DNA of 54,617 bases, taken from CAZJAT01 sp964544145. Its GTDB lineage: Bacteria > Hydrothermota > 32-111. The notes under the pieces are model-generated. The model searched no databases, was not told the origin of the DNA, and saw nothing but the letters and a program-made list of their open reading frames with translations. Of the stretch, positions 15,519 to 24,183 are shown one piece after another; within the stretch, counting starts at the first letter, position 1, and the number at the start of each line of letters is the position of its first letter. The translations under genes were made by a program, and so were the position numbers. The DNA is taken from contig CAZJAT010000013.1 of assembly GCA_964544145.1 (NCBI GenBank), forward strand, positions 1 to 54,617, written 5' to 3'.

Positions 15519-16824
15519 GGATGAGGATATTCAGAGAAAAAATCTAAGTGAATTTCTCATTTCCAGGAAATATAAAATGCATACAGCAGGAACATTTGAA
15601 GAAGCAATAAATCTTATTGAAAATAATTATTATGATATTATTCTTTCAGATATGAAATTAAAGAACAGAAGAGGGGAAGAGGTGCTTGACCATGTTATAG
15701 GCATGCAGTCAGAAACAGTATTTATTTTTATTACAGCATATGCCTCTTTGGAAGAATCTGTGGACATGATAAAAAAGGGTGCATTTGATTATATATCAAA
15801 ACCGGTTATTCTGTCTGAATTACAGGAAAAAATCAAAAAGGCCTTGCAGTTCAGACAGGTCAAGAATGAAAATATAAGATTAAAAAAGCAGATAGGCGCA
15901 GACAGCGGTATTATTTATCAATCAGAGAAAATGAAGAAAATAATTGAAGAGAGTATTAAATATGCGCACACCAATGCCCCTGTATTGCTGTGCGGAGAAA
16001 GCGGAACAGGAAAAGAGCTCTTAGCCAGACTTATACATAATAGTTCAGAGAGAAGCGAGCATTCATTTACAGCAGTTAATTGTGGTGCTTTAAATGAAAA
16101 CTTACTTGAAAGCGAATTATTCGGACACGAGAAGGGTGCCTTCACAGGAGCAGACAGAAAAAAAGCAGGTAGATTTGAGATTGCAGATAGCGGCACAATA
16201 TTTCTTGATGAAATAGGGGAGATAAGTCAGGCAATGCAGGTGAAACTGCTGAGGGTCATACAGGAGGGTGAATTCGAACGTGTGGGAGGCACAAGGACAA
16301 TAAAAACGGATGTCAGAATAATTGCCGCAACCAATAGAAATCTAAAGGAAATGATTGGGGAGAAGTTATTCAGGGAAGATCTGTTCTTCAGACTCAATGT
16401 GCTTAATGTACATATATCGCCTCTGAGAGAGAGAAAAGAGGATATAAAACTGCTTACAGCGCATTATATTGAGAGATATGCACATGAAAACGGCAAAAAA
16501 GTGAACAGAATATCACAGAAAGGTCTTGATAAACTTATGTCATACAGTTTCCCCGGAAATGTAAGAGAATTACAGAATATTATTCAAAGGGCAGTGATAC
16601 TCAGTTCGGGTTCAGAGCTCAATGATAATGATATAATAATTCACAATATGGAACAAAGCACTAATATTGAATCATCGCTGAACAGTGCAGTTGAAATGTT
16701 GGAAAAGAATCTTATTGAAAAGGCATTGAATGCTAATAATTTTTCAATTAAGAAAGCTAGTGAACAATTACAGATAAGTGAAAGACAGATAAGATATAAA
16801 ATGAAAAAACTGAATATTCTCTGA
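15496..16824 (+). CDS. NtrC-family sigma54-dependent response regulator
   Basis: A 442-residue transcription activator in three parts: receiver domain (1-115, phosphoacceptor D52 in I-L-S-D-M-K-L, conserved K in I-S-K-P-V), AAA+ ATPase (about 135-370) with Walker A G-E-S-G-T-G-K-E at 167-174 and the sigma54-contact loop G-A-F-T-G-A at 214-219, and a Fis-type helix-turn-helix (about 395-442). Intact GAFTGA means it should activate sigma54 holoenzyme. It starts with GTG at 15496, with GGAG 6 nt upstream, inside the 3' end of the kinase gene, so the pair is translationally coupled. No sigma54 promoter was recognised in the window, so its targets are probably elsewhere. Confidence 0.95.
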   Translation: MARILLIEDEDIQRKNLSEFLISRKYKMHTAGTFEEAINLIENNYYDIILSDMKLKNRRGEEVLDHVIGMQSETVFIFITAYASLEESVDMIKKGAFDYISKPVILSELQEKIKKALQFRQVKNENIRLKKQIGADSGIIYQSEKMKKIIEESIKYAHTNAPVLLCGESGTGKELLARLIHNSSERSEHSFTAVNCGALNENLLESELFGHEKGAFTGADRKKAGRFEIADSGTIFLDEIGEISQAMQVKLLRVIQEGEFERVGGTRTIKTDVRIIAATNRNLKEMIGEKLFREDLFFRLNVLNVHISPLRERKEDIKLLTAHYIERYAHENGKKVNRISQKGLDKLMSYSFPGNVRELQNIIQRAVILSSGSELNDNDIIIHNMEQSTNIESSLNSAVEMLEKNLIEKALNANNFSIKKASEQLQISERQIRYKMKKLNIL

Positions 16825-16834
16825 TGGAGGACAC

Positions 16835-18115
16835 ATGAGAGCAATTAAGAATGCCAATATAGTCACAATGAATGAAAAAATGGATATTATTGAAAATGGA
16901 TTTATTGAAATAGATGAATTGGGAAAAATAAGCGCTGTTGGTGATGGTGTTTATGAAGGTGATGCGGAAAGCATTGATGTCAAAGGCGATTTGATTATAC
17001 CCGGTTTGATAAATGGACACACACACACGGCAATGAGTTTGCTACGCGGATATGCAGATGACCTTCCATTGAAGGATTGGCTTGAACATCATATTTGGCC
17101 GAAGGAAAATGAATGGATGAATGAGCATAATGTTGTATTGGGTACTGAACTGGGTATTCTTGAAATGCTTGCATCAGGAACAACAACATTCTGTGATATG
17201 TATTTCTTTACTGACTCAACACTCAAATGCGCAGAAAAAGCAGGAATAAGAGGATTGATGGCTGAGGGCATAATTGATTTCCCCACTCCGAATATGAAAA
17301 ATCCGAACGATATGTTTGATTATGTACAATCAGTTATTGACAGAGCTGATTACAAGATAAGTAAGCCGGTAGTATCTGTTCATGCTCCTTACACTACATC
17401 ACCTGATATTATTGCACAAGCAGCAGAACTTGCAAAAAGCAGGGATTTGCTTTTTGTAACACATACAGCTGAGACAAGGACTGAAGTGGAAGATATTAAG
17501 AAACGATACGGCAAAACCCCCATTGAACATTTTGCATCGCTTATACCCAAAGGAACAAAAACAGCAATGGCGCATATGGTACACCTGAGTGAAAATGATA
17601 TGAGGATTGCAGTTGAGCATCAATTTAATGCTGTTCACAATGCACAGTCAAATCTCAAGCTGTCATCGGGTATTGCTGAGATAGAAAAAATGAGGAAAGA
17701 GGGAATAAAGGTCTCTATAGGAACAGATGGAGCTGCAAGCAATAATAATCTTGATATGATTGAAGAGATGAGAACTGCATCATTGATTGGAAAACTCAGA
17801 GACCCTCAGCATGTAAATGCTGTTGATACATTAAAAATGGCAACAATTGAGGGAGCTCAGGTTCTGCATATTGATGATTTCACAGGTTCAATTGAAATGG
17901 GAAAGAGTGCTGATCTTGTCAGAATATCAAAAAGGGGAATTGAGGCATATCCTTATTTCAATAATCCTTATTCATTTATTGTTTATTCAATGAACAGCAG
18001 AGATGTGATAATGACAATGGTACAGGGTAAAATATTGTATGATGGTAATTCTTATAAGACATTGGATGCGGAAAGTATAAAAAGGGAAGTAAGGAAGATT
18101 ACGGAAAAGGCATGA
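16835..18115 (+). CDS. mtaD: 5-methylthioadenosine/S-adenosylhomocysteine deaminase
   Basis: Amidohydrolase-superfamily deaminase of the MtaD/TrzN group, converting methylthioadenosine or S-adenosylhomocysteine to the inosine derivative. The metal-binding H-x-H is N-G-H-T-H-T-A-M near residues 60-66, followed by the family block L-R-G-Y-A-D-D-L-P-L-K-D-W-L, then H-A-P-Y-T-T-S, L-F-V-T-H-T-A-E-T-R-T-E and the metal Asp in G-T-D-G-A-A-S-N-N-N. 426 residues is normal. GGAGG precedes the ATG. It follows the response regulator gene by 10 nt and overlaps exonuclease III by ATGA, so it is in the same transcript. It would recycle by-products of SAM-using enzymes. Confidence 0.92.
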   Translation: MRAIKNANIVTMNEKMDIIENGFIEIDELGKISAVGDGVYEGDAESIDVKGDLIIPGLINGHTHTAMSLLRGYADDLPLKDWLEHHIWPKENEWMNEHNVVLGTELGILEMLASGTTTFCDMYFFTDSTLKCAEKAGIRGLMAEGIIDFPTPNMKNPNDMFDYVQSVIDRADYKISKPVVSVHAPYTTSPDIIAQAAELAKSRDLLFVTHTAETRTEVEDIKKRYGKTPIEHFASLIPKGTKTAMAHMVHLSENDMRIAVEHQFNAVHNAQSNLKLSSGIAEIEKMRKEGIKVSIGTDGAASNNNLDMIEEMRTASLIGKLRDPQHVNAVDTLKMATIEGAQVLHIDDFTGSIEMGKSADLVRISKRGIEAYPYFNNPYSFIVYSMNSRDVIMTMVQGKILYDGNSYKTLDAESIKREVRKITEKA

Positions 18116-18879
18116 AATATAAAATTATTTCGTGGAACATAAATGGAATTAGAGCTATTGAAAAAAAGGGCTTTACTGATTGGATGCTAAACGAAAAACC
18201 GGAGATTCTATGTGTTCAGGAAACCAAAGCTCAGGAGAATCAGATCCCTCAATCAATACTTGATAGCCCTTATAAACAGTATTATTCAGCTGCTGAAAAA
18301 AAGGGTTACAGCGGGACGGGTATATTGTCTTCTGTTGAACCGCAATCAGTTGAACGGAATTTCCATGAAGAGAGATTTGACAGAGAGGGACGAATCCTGA
18401 AAGCTGTATTCAAGGATTTTGTATTATATAATGTGTATTTCCCTAATGGCAAAGCGTCAAATGAACGATTGAATTATAAAATGGATTTTTACGGATTTTT
18501 CCTTAAAATGATGAAAAAACATATAAAACGCGGTGATAAAATAATTATATGCGGGGATGTCAATACTGCTCACAGGGAAATTGATTTAGCGAGGCCAAAA
18601 GAAAACAGCAGTAGTTCAGGTTTTCTTCCAGAGGAAAGAAAATGGATAGATTTGCTGCTTGAAACGGGTTTTCATGATACATTCAGATTATTCAATACCG
18701 ATTCAGGACAATATTCATGGTGGGATTATAAAACAAAAGCAAGGGAAAGAAATATAGGATGGCGTATTGACTACTTTTTTGTAAGCAATAATTTGAAGGA
18801 TAATCTTATTTCTGCAAGTATATTGAATACCATTACAGGGTCTGACCATTGCCCAATATCTATTGAGCTGAATATATGA
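18112..18879 (+). CDS. xth: Exodeoxyribonuclease III / AP endonuclease
   Basis: DNA repair enzyme of the ExoIII/APE1 family, cutting DNA 5' to abasic sites and trimming 3' blocks. The hallmark motifs are present: S-W-N-I-N-G-I-R-A near 7-15, C-V-Q-E-T-K-A with the metal Glu near 37, Y-F-P-N-G near 106, G-D-V-N-T-A-H near 144-150, W-R-I-D-Y-F-F-V and the final G-S-D-H-C-P-I with the catalytic His. 255 residues is typical. It overlaps mtaD by ATGA upstream and the C25 peptidase by ATGA downstream, an odd pairing of DNA repair with a secreted protease that is probably just operon packing. Confidence 0.95.
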   Translation: MKYKIISWNINGIRAIEKKGFTDWMLNEKPEILCVQETKAQENQIPQSILDSPYKQYYSAAEKKGYSGTGILSSVEPQSVERNFHEERFDREGRILKAVFKDFVLYNVYFPNGKASNERLNYKMDFYGFFLKMMKKHIKRGDKIIICGDVNTAHREIDLARPKENSSSSGFLPEERKWIDLLLETGFHDTFRLFNTDSGQYSWWDYKTKARERNIGWRIDYFFVSNNLKDNLISASILNTITGSDHCPISIELNI

Positions 18880-21800
18880 AATATTTGCATATGTTCCTGA
18901 TATATATCTTAATATTCTTGAGTGTGACAGCTAATGAATATATTATCAATAATAGTAATAGTGATATTAATATCAGCACAATAGGGAATGATATTTCTAT
19001 TGATATCAACAAATTCAGAATAGAGTATGAAGATCAGTATTTTAAAATAGATTATGACAACTGTACATATGATATTCAGCCGGGAAATCCGCTTATACCA
19101 GTCATTGACATATTTGTTCAGGCAGACAGTAAAGATTATATTTCCATTGAATACGGGAATAAAGGAATTATCGATATCAAAACGGGGAGAATGCAATTTG
19201 CATATCAATCTGTATTCAAGACAGAGTCAAATGAAGAACATATAATCAACAGTGATGTATATAATGATAATAAGTTATTTCCAATAAATGATTACAATAT
19301 AATTGACTGCGGTTATGCTCTTGGGAAGAGACAATTCCTTGTGAAGATATATCCATTCAGATATAATCCTGTATTTAATGAAATTGTTTATTTTTCTCAA
19401 TGGACTGTTAATGTGCAGGATAATGGTGAAAGTTTGCGAAATATAATGCCTGAAATGTATTTGATTATAATGCCTCAATATTTTGAATCTTCAATGCAGT
19501 CATTTATTGAATGGAAAAAGAGGGAAGGATTCATTACGAAAATAATGCTGACAGATACGGCCGGAAATAATAAGGACAGCATCAAAGTCCGGATTCAACA
19601 CTTATATGACAATAGTCCTTTTGACCTATCATTTGCACTTCTTGTAGGGGATAACAGCATTATTCCTAATTTTACAGGAACTGAACTGCACAATCCTCCC
19701 ACAGATCTCTACTATTCATTACTGGAAGGCAGTGATTATTTTCCGGACATATATGTGGGCAGATTGTCTGCTGAGGATTCTTTTTCCCTTGATACAATTA
19801 TAAACAAGATATTGGAATATGAGCAGATGGATTGGTCAGGTGATGATGGTTGGATAAACAGAGCATATCTTATGGCTACAAATGATGCATCTTTTCATCT
19901 GTTAGCAGAAGGCACTCAAGATTTTGCAGCAAAAAAACTGCGTACTCTTCCTGTTGTAACAGATTCACTTTACTATTTCTATAATTCAGGCACACCAGTT
20001 ATTGATGCAGTAAACAATGGTCGCAGTATGCTTTTTTACACAGGGCATGGTACAGAAAATTCCTGGTCAGGACCGTCATTATCTCAGGCCAATGTGAGAA
20101 ATCTCACAAATTATTCAAACTTACCCGCAGTTATGAGTTTTGCATGTCTTACGGGCAATTTCGCATATTCAAGCGAATGTTTCGGAGAAACGTGGCAGAG
20201 AAGTGGGGGCGGCAGTGCAGCATTCATAGGTTCATCAGTGCTTTCTCTCTGGTATGAGGATGATATTATGGAGAGGTCCATGATAAAGGCAATTGCGGAT
20301 TCAATGTATTATACACTGGGACATCTGCTGGAATTTGCTAAAAGGGGAGTTTATGCCGCATACAGCGGCGGCGGTTACAGCAAGCGTTATTATGAAATGT
20401 ATAATATACTCGGCGATCCTTCAATGAGACTCAGCTGGAATATATTCGGTGCTTTGAACATTGAAACAGAATCAATTTTATCAGATAATGCAGACTCATT
20501 GAGAATATATGTGCATAGCGATTATCTACCAGCTGCAAATGCGGATATATCCATTCTCAAGAATGATTCTCTTTATTTGCATGCAAAAACGGATATCAAT
20601 GGTTATGTTTCTTTTAATAATATATTTTCTGCATTGGATACACTTATGCTGTTTGCAGTACTTCAAAATTACCGATATGATTCTATGTCAGTTGCAGTTG
20701 CAGAGAAAGCAAAAAATATTACTGCAGACATCATCATATCAGATACAATATTCTCGATAAACGGCTCAAATGGGAGATTCTCTGCAGGCGATAACGGCAC
20801 AATATCTCTATATGCATATAATAATGGGGATGATACACTGTTTAATATTAATGCAATAATATTATTTAAACAGCACAATATTATACAGACAGATACAATG
20901 ATATTCATAGCAGATACATTATTGCCCGGGGATTCGGTTTACTCATCGGAGAGTGCTGATTTTTCAGTTCCGGACAGCATTCCATATAATAGCACTGAAA
21001 CTGTTGAAATGAATATTATAGCTGATACATTTTCAGCTCAGCAGATAATCATCAGACCTATAGAGAGTCCATTTATTGAGTATATGGGATTTTCATTTCA
21101 GGATGAGCAATCATATGCACAATCAGGAGACAGTGCTGATGTTATTATTTCTTTCAAGAATACAGGCAATATGACTGACAGGGGTATTTATATAGAATTG
21201 GTCTCACTTAACCCTGATTTCATTATTGAACCCGATTCCATATATTGCAGCATTATTCTCAATGACAGCACAATAAGTGATTCATTTGTTTTCATTATAT
21301 CCGACTCAATAGACAGTTTTTCAGTAATGCGCTTTAATGTAAATATTATGGACACACTTAATGTAATATATTCATATAGTGATTCTTTATTCATCAATAT
21401 GATGGATTATCTGGTTATAGATTATGATAATAATCATAATTCAGGGCCATTTATAGATTCTGTGCTTACATCACTGGGTTATGATGGAAATTACAAACAG
21501 ACAGTAAAGAGGAATGAACTTTATAATTATAGAAATATATTTATGTGCAGGGGTGTTTATCCCAATGCAGTATTTTTATCTGCTGCAGACTCCATTGCAA
21601 ATCTGCTGGACACATTACTTTGTGACGGAAAGATAAATATGTATATGGAAGGAGGTGAATGCTGGTTCTATGATGTGAGCATGTCGGGTTTCAATTTTAA
21701 TGGTCTATTTGGTCTTAACGGGATAAGCGATGGTTTATCATTGACCGGGAATATATCAGGATTGGATAATGTCATTGCAAACAGTATGAATTTTACCTAT

Positions 21801-22310
21801 ATTGGTGATAACAGTTATCTTGATTTTATGGAGGAAAATGGAGGAATATCCGTATTTTCCAATAATGGCAATATCATAGGCATGTATAATAGAGGATCTC
21901 AATACAGAACAGTGGGACTGTCATTTGAATTAAGCGGACTGAATGATTCATCAGCTCCTTCAACACGCAGGCAGCTGCTCAGCAATATCATGGATTTCTT
22001 CAATGGCATTACAGGTGTGATTGACCTTGAAAAAGAAAATGTACCATTGAAATTTCAGATAAGAAATATGTTTGAACACATGAAGACATTTGAACTGTCA
22101 GGGAATGAGGGGGATATTGTATATATTGATATATATGACATCACAGGAAGAAAGGTGTTCGGCAGCAACCATATAATGATAAAAAATAATATAACAGTGC
22201 AATATGGAGGATGTGATAATTCAGGCAATTTGCTGTCAAGCGGTGTATATTTTATCAGAGCATATAACAGTAAAGAGATGTTAAACAGTAAAATGACAAT
22301 AATTCACTGA
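18876..22310 (+). CDS. Secreted C25 (gingipain-type) cysteine peptidase with T9SS-like sorting domain
   Basis: A 1144-residue surface or secreted protein. Signal peptide at 1-19 (MKYLHMFLIYILIFLSVTA). After a prodomain-like N-terminus the peptidase C25 domain spans about 190-545, with catalytic H391 in F-Y-T-G-H-G-T-E-N-S-W and C424 in M-S-F-A-C-L-T-G-N-F. The 33-residue His-Cys spacing equals that of gingipain RgpB (H211/C244). Residues ~545-900 look like beta-rich immunoglobulin/CARDB-type modules. The C-terminal ~80 residues (I-Y-D-I-T-G-R-K-V-F ... L-S-S-G-V-Y-F-I-R-A) match the type A sorting domain of type IX secretion. No secretion genes lie in this window. Start coupled to xth (ATGA); the last 7 nt overlap the convergent nucleotidyltransferase gene. 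Confidence 0.9.
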   Translation: MKYLHMFLIYILIFLSVTANEYIINNSNSDINISTIGNDISIDINKFRIEYEDQYFKIDYDNCTYDIQPGNPLIPVIDIFVQADSKDYISIEYGNKGIIDIKTGRMQFAYQSVFKTESNEEHIINSDVYNDNKLFPINDYNIIDCGYALGKRQFLVKIYPFRYNPVFNEIVYFSQWTVNVQDNGESLRNIMPEMYLIIMPQYFESSMQSFIEWKKREGFITKIMLTDTAGNNKDSIKVRIQHLYDNSPFDLSFALLVGDNSIIPNFTGTELHNPPTDLYYSLLEGSDYFPDIYVGRLSAEDSFSLDTIINKILEYEQMDWSGDDGWINRAYLMATNDASFHLLAEGTQDFAAKKLRTLPVVTDSLYYFYNSGTPVIDAVNNGRSMLFYTGHGTENSWSGPSLSQANVRNLTNYSNLPAVMSFACLTGNFAYSSECFGETWQRSGGGSAAFIGSSVLSLWYEDDIMERSMIKAIADSMYYTLGHLLEFAKRGVYAAYSGGGYSKRYYEMYNILGDPSMRLSWNIFGALNIETESILSDNADSLRIYVHSDYLPAANADISILKNDSLYLHAKTDINGYVSFNNIFSALDTLMLFAVLQNYRYDSMSVAVAEKAKNITADIIISDTIFSINGSNGRFSAGDNGTISLYAYNNGDDTLFNINAIILFKQHNIIQTDTMIFIADTLLPGDSVYSSESADFSVPDSIPYNSTETVEMNIIADTFSAQQIIIRPIESPFIEYMGFSFQDEQSYAQSGDSADVIISFKNTGNMTDRGIYIELVSLNPDFIIEPDSIYCSIILNDSTISDSFVFIISDSIDSFSVMRFNVNIMDTLNVIYSYSDSLFINMMDYLVIDYDNNHNSGPFIDSVLTSLGYDGNYKQTVKRNELYNYRNIFMCRGVYPNAVFLSAADSIANLLDTLLCDGKINMYMEGGECWFYDVSMSGFNFNGLFGLNGISDGLSLTGNISGLDNVIANSMNFTYIGDNSYLDFMEENGGISVFSNNGNIIGMYNRGSQYRTVGLSFELSGLNDSSAPSTRRQLLSNIMDFFNGITGVIDLEKENVPLKFQIRNMFEHMKTFELSGNEGDIVYIDIYDITGRKVFGSNHIMIKNNITVQYGGCDNSGNLLSSGVYFIRAYNSKEMLNSKMTIIH

Positions 22311-23641
22311 GATTTCAATGTCTTCAAATATGCCAGTATCTTGGCCTTGTCACTTATATTGTGTGAAATAGCATAATCATTACCTTCCTCAATAAGTTTG
22401 CCTATCAGTGGAGAAGGTTTTAGACCCAATGTCTTCATTATATCATTACCATTGACGAAATTGATTCTTTTTACTTTTATTGCTTTTTTTATGTTCACTA
22501 CTTTTCTATACAGCTGAATATACCGTTTATCCCAAATCCCGTCAGAAGCGATTTTATCAGCAATACAGAGTATAAATAATCCCTCTATATCATCTCCTGC
22601 ATCACGCATTAATCTGTAAAAGCCCCTTCTTTTTACACTGCTTGCCTCCACAAGTAAATGAGGGCGCATATGCATGCGAATGAGTTTTTCCACCCTCTGA
22701 ACAGAATCATTGGATAGTTTAAGTTGATTCCTCAAAATGAAAGACGCTGTTTTGGCACTCTCTATGTCATGCCTTGCAAATGAGAGCTTGCCTTTTCGCA
22801 TATGTTCCATAGAGGGTTTTTCAATATCATGAAACAGTGCAGCCATATACAATTCAAATATATACTTTTTCCCATATATCTTCATATTTCTAATTGTTAC
22901 CGTATTTAACACTGAATCAATATTAGTGCACACGCTGAACAGATGATTTATCAATTTCCGTGTTCCGAATTTTCTATGCCAATAATGTTCTGTTTTTTTC
23001 AGTGCAGGAAATAATGCTATTAATAAACCATTTTTATACATTTTTTGCAGCAGTATAGCCGTATCCTTATGATTGAATATTAGATTCATCTCTGCACCTA
23101 CTCTCTCATTTGCCACGCTGTTTATTTTGTCTGCATTCTTCCTTACCATTGAATTGAGACCCCTGGAAAAACGCATGTTTAATTTTTCTGAAAAACGATA
23201 TGCACGAAGCATTCTGACAGGGTCATCCCTGAATGTAATATCTGATAATGGTCTTATAATACCCTTTTCTATATCCCTAATGCCATTGACAAAATCAATG
23301 ATTTTTCCATTCTTATCCGCTGCAATTGCATTTACCGTGAAATCACGTCTCATAATATCTTTCTTCAGATTATATTCTGCTGTATTGAAATCAAAATTCA
23401 TTCCTCCAATGATGAACCGGGCAGTGTTGAAACGCTCATTGATTATAAATGCCTTTGTTTTAAAACGCTTTTCTATTTCCTTTAATGGAACAAATACAAT
23501 TATATCAATATCCTTTGCTTTCAAATGCATTATGCTGTCACGCACAAAGCCCCCTACAAAATAATATTCAATGTCAGCTATAGGGGATAAAATGGTCTTG
23601 TATTTAGAGGGAATAGGAATATGCATATCAGTAAATATCAT
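22304..23641 (-). CDS. CCA-adding/poly(A) polymerase family nucleotidyltransferase with HD domain
   Basis: Class II tRNA nucleotidyltransferase family protein, about 445 residues. The head domain has the template G-G-F-V-R-D near residue 27, the catalytic D-I-D pair in A-K-D-I-D-I-I-V, the motif R-R-D-F-T-V-N-A-I-A, and D-D-P-V-R-M-L-R-A-Y-R-F at the EDxxR position (here DDxxR). The C-terminal half carries an HD metal-phosphohydrolase domain (H271-D272 in L-F-H-D-I-E-K-P). It may build tRNA 3' ends alone or share the work with the second enzyme at 39626-40492. I place the start at ATG 23641, overlapping the GntR gene by 14 nt; a longer in-frame form would lie wholly inside GntR. No clear ribosome site; translation is probably coupled. 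Confidence 0.88.
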   Translation of the reverse strand: MIFTDMHIPIPSKYKTILSPIADIEYYFVGGFVRDSIMHLKAKDIDIIVFVPLKEIEKRFKTKAFIINERFNTARFIIGGMNFDFNTAEYNLKKDIMRRDFTVNAIAADKNGKIIDFVNGIRDIEKGIIRPLSDITFRDDPVRMLRAYRFSEKLNMRFSRGLNSMVRKNADKINSVANERVGAEMNLIFNHKDTAILLQKMYKNGLLIALFPALKKTEHYWHRKFGTRKLINHLFSVCTNIDSVLNTVTIRNMKIYGKKYIFELYMAALFHDIEKPSMEHMRKGKLSFARHDIESAKTASFILRNQLKLSNDSVQRVEKLIRMHMRPHLLVEASSVKRRGFYRLMRDAGDDIEGLFILCIADKIASDGIWDKRYIQLYRKVVNIKKAIKVKRINFVNGNDIMKTLGLKPSPLIGKLIEEGNDYAISHNISDKAKILAYLKTLKSQ

Positions 23642-24005
23642 TATATTTTTTTTCAATAATCCCGATAATATCATTTTTTGAATAACCGTATTCCTTACTC
23701 CTGAGAAGAAACTCTTCTGCCAATTCATTCAGAAAAACCAATTTACGGTCTTTTTTCATATCAGGGTCAATGTCTTCAACTATACTGCCTCTTCTGCCGT
23801 CCAGGCGGATGATGCCTTCTTTCTCAAGTTCATAGTATGCACGTGCCACAGTATTGTTTGCAACCTCAAGGAATGATGCAAGTGTTCTTATGCTGGGCAG
23901 AACAGATCCCGGTTTAATATTGCCGCCAAGCACCAGTCCTTTCATCTGATTCTTTATTTGTTTATAAACTGAAATTGGCGACCCGGAATCTATAAAAATA
24001 TTCAT
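23628..24005 (-). CDS. GntR-family (YtrA-type) transcriptional regulator
   Basis: A 125-residue regulator made of a winged helix-turn-helix (about 8-75: ISVYKQIKNQMKG ... L-P-S-I-R-T-L-A-S-F-L-E-V-A-N-N-T-V-A-R-A-Y) plus a short helical tail, the YtrA subgroup layout, which often controls membrane transport operons. The ATG at 24005 is chosen over an in-frame TTG because AAGGAG sits 7 nt ahead. Its own promoter carries a perfect palindrome in the spacer, suggesting autoregulation. It overlaps the nucleotidyltransferase gene downstream and is divergent from the trkH operon, which is a candidate target. Confidence 0.9.
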   Translation of the reverse strand: MNIFIDSGSPISVYKQIKNQMKGLVLGGNIKPGSVLPSIRTLASFLEVANNTVARAYYELEKEGIIRLDGRRGSIVEDIDPDMKKDRKLVFLNELAEEFLLRSKEYGYSKNDIIGIIEKKYNDIY

Positions 24006-24025
24006 CAATTCTCCTTTTTAATTAA

Positions 24026-24045
24026 TGTATTTAATCAATGATACA
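24026..24045. promoter_or_regulatory. Second inverted repeat ahead of GntR gene
   Basis: TGTAT (24026-24030) and ATACA (24041-24045) are inverted around 10 nt, just downstream of the GntR -10 box. This length and type of spaced repeat fits a GntR-family site, but it is short and could be chance in AT-rich DNA. Confidence 0.35.
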
Positions 24046-24065
24046 AAATTACATTGCAATGTCAA
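24038..24065 (-). promoter_or_regulatory. GntR promoter with palindromic operator in its spacer
   Basis: Minus strand TTGACA (complement of 24060-24065), 16-nt spacer, TATCAT (complement of 24038-24043). The perfect 12-bp palindrome ACATTGCAATGT occupies 24051-24062, inside the spacer, where a bound dimer would block RNA polymerase. Confidence 0.6.
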
Positions 24066-24107
24066 GACAGTAATAAGATTGATTTCAAGAAGATTCCCAA
24101 AGATTAA

Positions 24108-24136
24108 TTCACATAATTAAAATTTTATGCTATAAT
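24108..24136 (+). promoter_or_regulatory. Promoter of the trkH-trkA operon
   Basis: TTCACA (24108-24113), 17-nt spacer, TATAAT (24131-24136). The start point near 24143 leaves an extremely short leader, with AAGGAG (24143-24148) almost at the 5' end. Confidence 0.7.
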
Positions 24137-24183
24137 ATAGAAAAGGAGAAAAAATAAGCATTAATAAATTTCAGAATATATTT

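Noticed and set aside
23642..23728. 5' extension of the HD-containing nucleotidyltransferase
   Set aside because: It would lie fully inside the GntR gene in another frame and adds no family-like sequence before the head domain.
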